64,000 nt of DNA from Armigeres subalbatus (taxonomy: Eukaryota; Arthropoda; Insecta; Diptera; Culicidae), in the NCBI RefSeq assembly GCF_024139115.2, contig NC_085139.1, positions 186,001 through 250,000 on the forward strand, in the 5' to 3' direction. The notes beneath the pieces were generated by a model, which was given only the letters and a program-made list of their open reading frames with translations, did no database searches and was not told the DNA's origin. Both the position numbers and the translations under genes were made by a program. Below, in pieces: positions 57,595 through 64,000 of this stretch (its first letter is position 1; each line of letters starts with the position of its first letter).

Positions 57595-57768
57595 ATCAAC
57601 GCCCTCAAAGATGCCAGGGAGTTTGAAGATACTCGAGACGAGCCAGCCTCGGGCTGAAAATCTCATCAACGCCCTCAAAGATGCCAGGGAGTTTGAAGGT
57701 ACTCGAGACGAGCCAGTCTTGGGCTGAAAACCTCGGTAATAAAAAATAACAAAAAAAAGTTTGAAGGT
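57595..57768 (+). mobile_element. Ultrashort retroposon, family II, with tandem duplication
   Basis: The element 57701-57757 (ACTCGAGACGAGCCAGTCTT, GGGCTGAAAACCTCGG, TAATAAAAAATAACAAAAAA) is flanked by AGTTTGAAGGT at 57690-57700 and 57758-57768. A 69-bp unit including the upstream flank and the hairpin is repeated just before it (57595-57663), so a tandem duplication followed or accompanied insertion. Confidence 0.75.
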
Positions 57769-58359
57769 TGAATATAGTTCAATCAAATGATTTTTAGTAG
57801 GCATTCTGTGTTTCTTAACCGCTACTGTGCCATGATCTACTGTGGTATTGTGCTGTGTACATAATCCAAACATAATCTATTTTTAGACATCGGTTGTTGT
57901 TATCATTGCCGGACCCATTTCATCGTGAGTCCATTGCAGAGTGTAAAATAATCGAAAATTTTTAGTGAAGTCCATTTTTCTTCATTTGTCAGTTCACTTC
58001 CGACACATTCATAGTCGGCTCTGGACAGTCAATATTCAGTTGAATATTAGTCATTGAATATTTATGCACATTTTACAAATTGATAAATTATCTGAAATCT
58101 AAACACGTTTCAAATGAGTAAAGTGATTTATCACACAGGACTGAATCCGATGTTCATCCGCGAGGCACTTTCAGCGGTAAACATCAACATAAACAATGAT
58201 AATTATGTTTTTTGCTGCATATAGTAAACACATTCAATGACAGTCGAATGAATGAGTTCGTGGAGTAGTCGTCTGATTATGTCATTCTATGTTTTGAATA
58301 TTCATGCGATGTTTGTCAAAATTCGGACCGAAGTTGTTTCATGAAGATGAATATTTCAA
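57769..58359. other. No gene recognised
   Basis: AT-rich intergenic DNA without visible coding or repeat structure. Confidence 0.4.
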
Positions 58360-58645
58360 GCTCTTGTCCATTGTGACCATTTGTCCATATCGTGTATCCA
58401 ATTTCTCGTTGCATTGTTCGGTTGCCATTTATCCGGGTACGCTGAACGAATGCCTCCGGCTCGAAAAGAACAATTTATCGGTCGTCATCGGGCAGCCCGT
58501 GTCGGTAAGATGTGCACCCCAAAACTCCACCGTTTAGGCTGCACACCTCAGGCGACTGACAAGGGCTTGGTGGAGGGGCTGGGATTCGAACCCATGACCG
58601 TCCGCTTATAAGGCGAACGTGTAACCTACTACGCTACGGGACCCC
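58360..58645 (-). mobile_element. tRNA-Ile-like SINE, copy 2 (better preserved)
   Basis: On the minus strand, CCCGTAGCGTAGTAGGTTAC (A box region), TTCGCCTTATAAGCGGA (stem and 7-nt loop with anticodon TAT) and CATGGGTTCGAATCCCAGCC (T arm, B box) form the head. The acceptor stem is not paired. The body continues GGTGTGCAGCCTAAACGGTG and CACGGGCTGCCCGATGAC. Copy 1 is at 48990-49255. Confidence 0.75.
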
Positions 58646-60799
58646 CATAAGCAAATGATATAAGAAGTTTAGGCAGACGTTGGGAGTGAACATGCTAAGA
58701 AATTTTTGTCACTCCATTGATGATTTTCCTGGGATGGGACGAAGCTATCAAACATGACCTGTCTAAAAGCCTTGATTTAAGCGCAATTATTCGCTCTCTG
58801 AAACGAAAAAGAATGTAAAATATATTAAATGCCCTATCCCCATTTGTTTCTATTCGACCCATCAAATTCATTATTTTTTCATTGTACGCGTAACACATAT
58901 CTCAAAAGTGACAATCAAGCTGGAATTCATTGAAATGTGATAACACAAACGCTTCCTATAACAGTAAAGCCATTCCACTAAACATTGTATAACATATGTT
59001 TAATTCAGTAGTTTTTCACTTTCGATTCCGTTCAGCCTGATGACAGAAAAGGACACAATAAACACGGTGCTAACGCTATTTAACTATTTAGCAGGCATGA
59101 GCGATTTAAACCACTCAAACAGTTCTAGATAAGGTTTGTATGTTTCCATGCAATTTGTATCATTTATTCAAATGTTAATTTTCTCTTGCAATTTATATTA
59201 TTTAATTATTTAAAATTAGTTAATTTATATTTATATTTAATAAATTAACCGATTGAAAAACAGTATATGGTGTTAGTGTCTATTTTGCCAAAATTTCTCC
59301 GTAATCGTGCGTGTTCACTCGAGAATTCACGATGCTTGTTATTGTGATGTGGTGTACCGAATCGCAATAGCTTGCCGGATTACCTGCGATTCCACTATCT
59401 ATAGGATAGAAGGTTATCCGATACGATTTTTGTGTGAAATTTGTACGAAAATTTGGGTAATTTTTCATTGGCGCTTGGTGCGATTTGGCTGAACCCCGAC
59501 CATATGTTCGCTAGAAAAACTAACTTTTCATAGGTGCACCGGAGACCCACAGTGTTATTTCGTGGACCACCGGTTAATTGATCATTTTAAGTTCGTACAC
59601 TTTTTCAATTGAACACCGTTGGTTTGAACATTGTTCAAATTCCTGGTCAAAATACAATTTTTATCAGAAAACACGCTTAAAAAAATCTCTCAAGTCTTTT
59701 TAGTTTATCAAATGCCTGAGAAAGACACCAACACCACTAGGTGGATCAATGGAATTTTTTATTTAATTAAAATAAAATTACTTTTCCAAACGCCATTAGT
59801 TTATACTATTTCTAGTAGGTTTAGTTTCTTAGGGCTTTGGGCAATATAATATACGCTCCTCACATGAATGAGACATACTGGATACGATTGCGTAAGTTTT
59901 GACAGTTTTCCCATGGAAAACTCTCAAAACGTACGCAAACGTAATCATTATGCGGAGCACTTTCCATCTTCTCTATAATCTTCCCAATTTATAACACCAA
60001 CAAAACAAATTAAGATCCAGAAAAGAATTCTTGTAAACTCCAAAGTTGTTATACTAAGCAATCATGATATTTTTGCTGTTAGAGCTAGGAGGATTTTTGA
60101 TTCACCCAATTTATATCGCAATAGGTTTTTTTTTCAAAATAATGTATATCCTTATCGAAAGTGCATTGTGGAATTATTACATAAATTCATAAAACTTGTA
60201 CGATATTGATATTAGTTTGAAAAACTACAAACCCACACAAAATCACTTTTTATTAAGTTATTGCACTCGTTATTATATACATAACTGAAAAAGATATAAT
60301 TTAGTTATTATTTTGCTATAGTCTCTTAGCAGGGATGAATAATTTGAAATTATCTCTTATGAAAAAAAAATGCAAAGCATTTTCCTTAAATGAAATTATA
60401 AAGCTCAGTTACATGTACGAAGCAATATGCTACGTGTTTATTTTCAAATATATATGTTTAAAATATAGTCCCGTGTTAATGAACAATTTTGTGCAAGGTT
60501 TTTAAAGGAAGAATGTTCTCATGTCACTTTTACAGATTACTTTATTTGAGTTCTTTCAAGAATTACAATATGAAGCTCATCTTTATGTATACAACAAATA
60601 TGAACCGTTTGTTTGAGAAGCTGCTAATGCTAAAATTTGTGTACATCCAATTTCAATTGCAAATATCAAGGTTGCAAGTGTACCTAGGTCTTCAATTTTG
60701 CCAATAACTATTGCTCTATGAAAAAAAAAGTTTCAGTGCGGTTTTGTTTGAAAATAGTTTTTCCGCCGTTTAGTTCAAATGGAAATGTTGTAACAATAA
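58646..60799. other. No gene recognised; one dispersed CTAGGTGGAT motif
   Basis: AT-rich DNA. GAGAAAGACACCAACACCAC, TAGGTGGATCAAT at 59711-59745 repeats the motif of 20126. Short open frames do not show known domains. Confidence 0.4.
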
Positions 60800-61061
60800 T
60801 CCTATATATAAAAATGAAATGGTCTGTGTTCGTATCCGCATAACTCAAAAACGGCTGGACGAATTTTCTTCATTCCTTCAGTGGATATGTTCATTATCGT
60901 TTCCGACAGGTTTATATGATATTTACTCATGCGAAAACCACGAGTAAAGTTGAATGAAACGTGAAAAATTAAAATTAGGATTCATATGGGCATTTTGCCT
61001 AGGCAGTTCACAACGCGCATTTTCGCCTTCTATGCAGGACAACGTCTGCCGGGTCGACTAG
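60800..61061 (+). mobile_element. Helitron-like non-autonomous element, copy 2 (262 bp)
   Basis: TCCTATATATAAAAATG at the start and GGGTCGACTAG at the end, preceded by A (60799) and followed by T (61062). It matches 37676-37894 over most of its length and keeps segments that the first copy has lost. Confidence 0.6.
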
Positions 61062-61348
61062 TTATTCATAATTATGAATAAATTGCAATACACTTGTCGA
61101 CTAATTAAGTCTCAAAATGTCTTGATTTCAAAAAATTACTGACAATAATTATAGATCTCGGCAATGCATAGCTCGATTGAACTTTTTTAATGAAGGAATC
61201 CGGTTAAAAACAGGCTTGTTTACTATAAACTCTAAGGGTGCTATTATAAATAAACTAACTTTACCGATATATAAGAAATGAAGTATAAGCCAAGTGCACA
61301 AATATGCGCCAAAGGATCTACAAGTGCCAAGCGCATCTTTCAATATGT

Positions 61349-61351
<3 letters not shown>

Positions 61352-61395
<44 letters not shown>

Positions 61396-64000
61396 TAATT
61401 TTATTTGCTAATTATCTAATACATGCATTTATCTCTTAGACTAGGTGTTCCGTGTTTTCTTAACACTATCATCCTTATTTGCTATGTTACGCTTTTAGAT
61501 ATTATTAATACATTTCAATTGCCTCTGGCAGTTACGATATTTCCTCTGGTTGAATTAAACCATGTAGGAATTACAATGTTTTCTACTTAAACTAAACTTA
61601 ACCTAATTTATACTAAGGGTACAAGGAGCTAATCGTTGCAATAGAAGATTGCAACGATTTTTGTCTAAAATTGAAAATTATTTTGTTGGACATTTGTTGC
61701 AATGTCTCAATATTAGAAATTCTATGAAGTTCATTGGTACTATACCACGGAGGTAACTTCAGAATCATTTTCAAAATTTTATTTTGAATCCTCTGAAGTG
61801 CCTTCTTTCTGGTATTGCAGCAACTAGTCCATATTGGCACAGCATACAACATGGCTGGTCTAAAAATTTGTTTGTAAATCAAAAGTTTGTTCTTAAGACA
61901 AAGTTTTGATTTTCTGTTTATAAGTGGATATAGACACTTAATATATTTGTTACTTTTGGCTTGAAGGCCTTCAATGTGATTTTTAAAAGTTAATTTTTGA
62001 TCTAGCAGAAGTCCTAAATATTTGGCTTCGCTAGACGAATTAATTGGAACCCCATTCATAGTGACAATATGTCTGCTAGAAGGTTTCAAATAAGAAGCTC
62101 TCGGCTTATGTGAGAGAATTATAACCTGAGTTTTGAAAGCATTCAGGGAAATTTTCCATTTTTGCAAGTAAGTGGAGAAAATATCCAAACTTTTTGCAAT
62201 CTACTACAAATGACACGAAGGCTTCGCCCTTTGGCTGAGAGACCTGTGTCATCTGCAAACAAAGATTTTTGACACCCTGGTGGTAAATCAGGTAAGTCAG
62301 AAGTAAAAATGTTATACAATATGGGCCCCAGTATGCTGCCTTGCGGAACACCAGCTCTAACAGGTAATCTATCAGATTTAGAATTCTGATAGTTTACCTG
62401 CAGTGAAACGATCTGATAAATAATTTTGGATCAGTTTAATAATGTACAGAGGAAAATTAAAATTCATCAATTTTACAATCAAACCTTCATGCCAAACACT
62501 ATCAAATGCTTTCTCTATATCAAGAAGAGCAACTCCAGTCGAATATCCTTCAGATTTGTTGAGCCGAATTAAGTTCGTAACTCTTAATAACTGATGAGTG
62601 GTTGAATGCCCATGGCGAAAACCAAATTGCTCATCAGCAAAAATAGAATTGTCATTAATATGAACCATCATTCTATTTAAAATAATCTTTTCAAACAGTT
62701 TGCTTATTGAAGAAAGCAAACTGATTGGGCGATAACTAGAAGCCTCAGCTGGATTTTTGTCCGGCTTCAAAATTGGAACAACTTTGGCGTTTTTCCATTT
62801 ATCTGGGAAGTATGCCAATTGAAAACATTTGTTAAATAAATTAACCAAAAGGATAAAGAGCTCTCAGGAAGTTTTTTGATAAGTATGTAGAAAATACCAT
62901 CATCACCCGGGGCTTTCATATTTTTAAATTTTCTAGTAATAGATCTCACTTCATCCAAATTAGTTCCCAACGAAGGGTCAAAAACATTATCTTGGTTGAG
63001 AATGTCTTCGAAGCTTCGTGTAACCTGATCCTCAATTGGACTAGTGAGACCTAGACTAAAATTATGGGCACTCTCGAACTGCTGAGCAAGTTTTTGAGCC
63101 TTTTCGCCATTTGTTAATACAATTTTATTTCCCTCTTTAAGCGCTGGAATTGGCTTTTGAGGTTTTTTAAGAATTTTCGTTAATTTCCAAAAGGGTTTCG
63201 AACTGGGATCCAACTTCGAGACATTATTCTCAAAGTTGGTATTTCTCAGAATAGCGAAACGTTTTTAATTTCATTTTGCAAATCTCGCCAAATAACTTTT
63301 AAAGTAGGATCGCGAGTTCTTTGGTATTGCCTTCGCCTCACATTTTTAAGACGGAGCAGTAGCGGAAGATCTTCGTCAATAATAATGGAGTTGAATTTAA
63401 TTTCACATTTAGGAATTGCAATGCCTCTGGCTTCGACAATTAAATTTGTCAAAGATACGAGAGCATTATCAATATCACTTTTGGTATCGAGAGGAATATC
63501 AACATCAAAATTCCTATCGATATACGTTTTGATATAAATCCCAATCAGCTCTATGATAATTAAAAGTAGAGCTGATTGGATTATAAATGGCTTCTTGTGA
63601 GATTTCAAATGTCACAGGAAGGTGATCAGAGTCAAAGTCAGCATGAGTTACCAATTGGCCACACAGCTGACTTGAATCCGTTAAAACTAAATCAATTGTA
63701 GAAGGATTTCGACTGGAAGAAAAACAAGTTGGTCCATTGGGATATTGAATAGTATAATATCCCGCAGAACAATCTTCAAATAAAATTTTACCATTGGAAT
63801 TGCTTTGAGCATTATTCCATGAACGGTGTTTGGCATTGAAGTCACCAATTACGAAGAATTTAGATTTGTTGCGAGTCAGAATTTGAAGATCAGCTTTCAA
63901 CAAATTCTTTTGCTGCCCATTGCATTGAAAAGGCAAGTAAGCTGCAATGAAGGAAAATTTTCCAAAATTTGTTTCAACAGAAACTCCCAAGGTTTCAAAA
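61352..64000 (-). mobile_element. Jockey-clade LINE (Juan-like), 3' part, poly(A) tail
   Basis: Forty-one T at 61352-61392 are its poly(A) tail on the minus strand. A 3' UTR follows (61393-61612), then ORF2 pieces up to the window edge. The 5' part lies beyond 64000. Assignment to Jockey rests on RT sequence and the poly(A) tail; likeness to Juan of Aedes is from memory. Confidence 0.8.
61613..63990 (-). pseudogene. Jockey/Juan-like ORF2: endonuclease and reverse transcriptase
   Basis: Endonuclease at 63990-63514: FFVIGDFNAKHRSWNNAQSN, NPSTIDLVLTDSSQLCG, FDSDHLPVTFEIS. Linker pieces at 63608-63246 and 63213-62767 (NLDEVRSITRKFKNMKAPGD). RT at 62848-62378: YRPISLLSSISKLFEKIILN, FGFRHGHSTTHQLLR, LDIEKAFDSVWHEGL; then in another frame VRAGVPQGSILGPILYNIF and SLFADDTGLSAKG with catalytic FADD (about 62255). 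C-terminal part 62188-61613: SSEAKYLGLLLDQKLTFKNH, RPAMLYAVPIWTSC. At least two of the frame breaks are 1-nt changes, one in an A run (about 62193), so the copy is young in sequence but not coding as given. Confidence 0.85.

Overview
The window is eukaryotic and reads as an accessory, transposon-dense stretch of a culicine mosquito chromosome, most likely Aedes. This rests on the combination of an insect zerknuellt-type Hox3 gene, Juan-like Jockey, RTE, R1-clade, BEL/Pao and Ty3/gypsy retroelements, tRNA-derived SINEs of the type I recall from Aedes, and many TA-flanked MITEs. I cannot separate Ae. aegypti from Ae. albopictus by eye. I find one convincing host gene: zen, on the minus strand at 54125-55703. 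Almost all other coding sequence is mobile-element protein, mostly broken.

Layout. 1-1722: R1-clade LINE remnant with its RT core deleted, itself hit by a 55-bp retroposon. 1731-14322: a minus-strand BEL/Pao retrotransposon (gag, zinc knuckle, protease, RT, RNase H, integrase), split by at least five later insertions, several with target-site duplications (TSDs). One of these is a TIR element that itself carries a near-full-length RTE LINE. 15132-18571: a short retroposon, then a non-autonomous R1-like element with a (CA)n tail. 18590-22440: no gene seen, some MITE and SINE copies. 22691-36656: a tandem Ty3/gypsy array, LTR-pol-LTR-pol-LTR with period about 6.1 kb, containing a conserved hairpin array and an antisense spliced reading frame. 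36657-44130: AT-rich DNA with MITEs, a Helitron-like element and two large fold-back structures. 44545-46450: SINEs and a 0.9-kb polypurine tract between inverted repeats. 46740-52752: a second RTE copy, a tRNA-Ile-derived SINE and head-to-tail R1-like copies joined by long (CA)n tracts. 53650-55811: a hairpin, then zen with its TATA box. 56900-61061: fold-back/pseudo-tRNA, SINE, short retroposon and a second Helitron-like copy. 61352-64000: a minus-strand Jockey/Juan-like LINE running off the window.

The most interesting signals are: (i) two families of very short (about 55-65 bp) retroposons, each a small hairpin plus AATAAA-type A-rich tail, four copies having 10-13 bp TSDs; (ii) the plus-strand, intron-containing reading frame and the row of nested hairpins lying between pol and the 3' LTR of the gypsy units; (iii) a non-autonomous R1-like family in which ORF1 is fused to the end of ORF2 at the same junction in two copies; (iv) fold-back structures whose mirror arm gives the empty-site sequence for a nested insertion.
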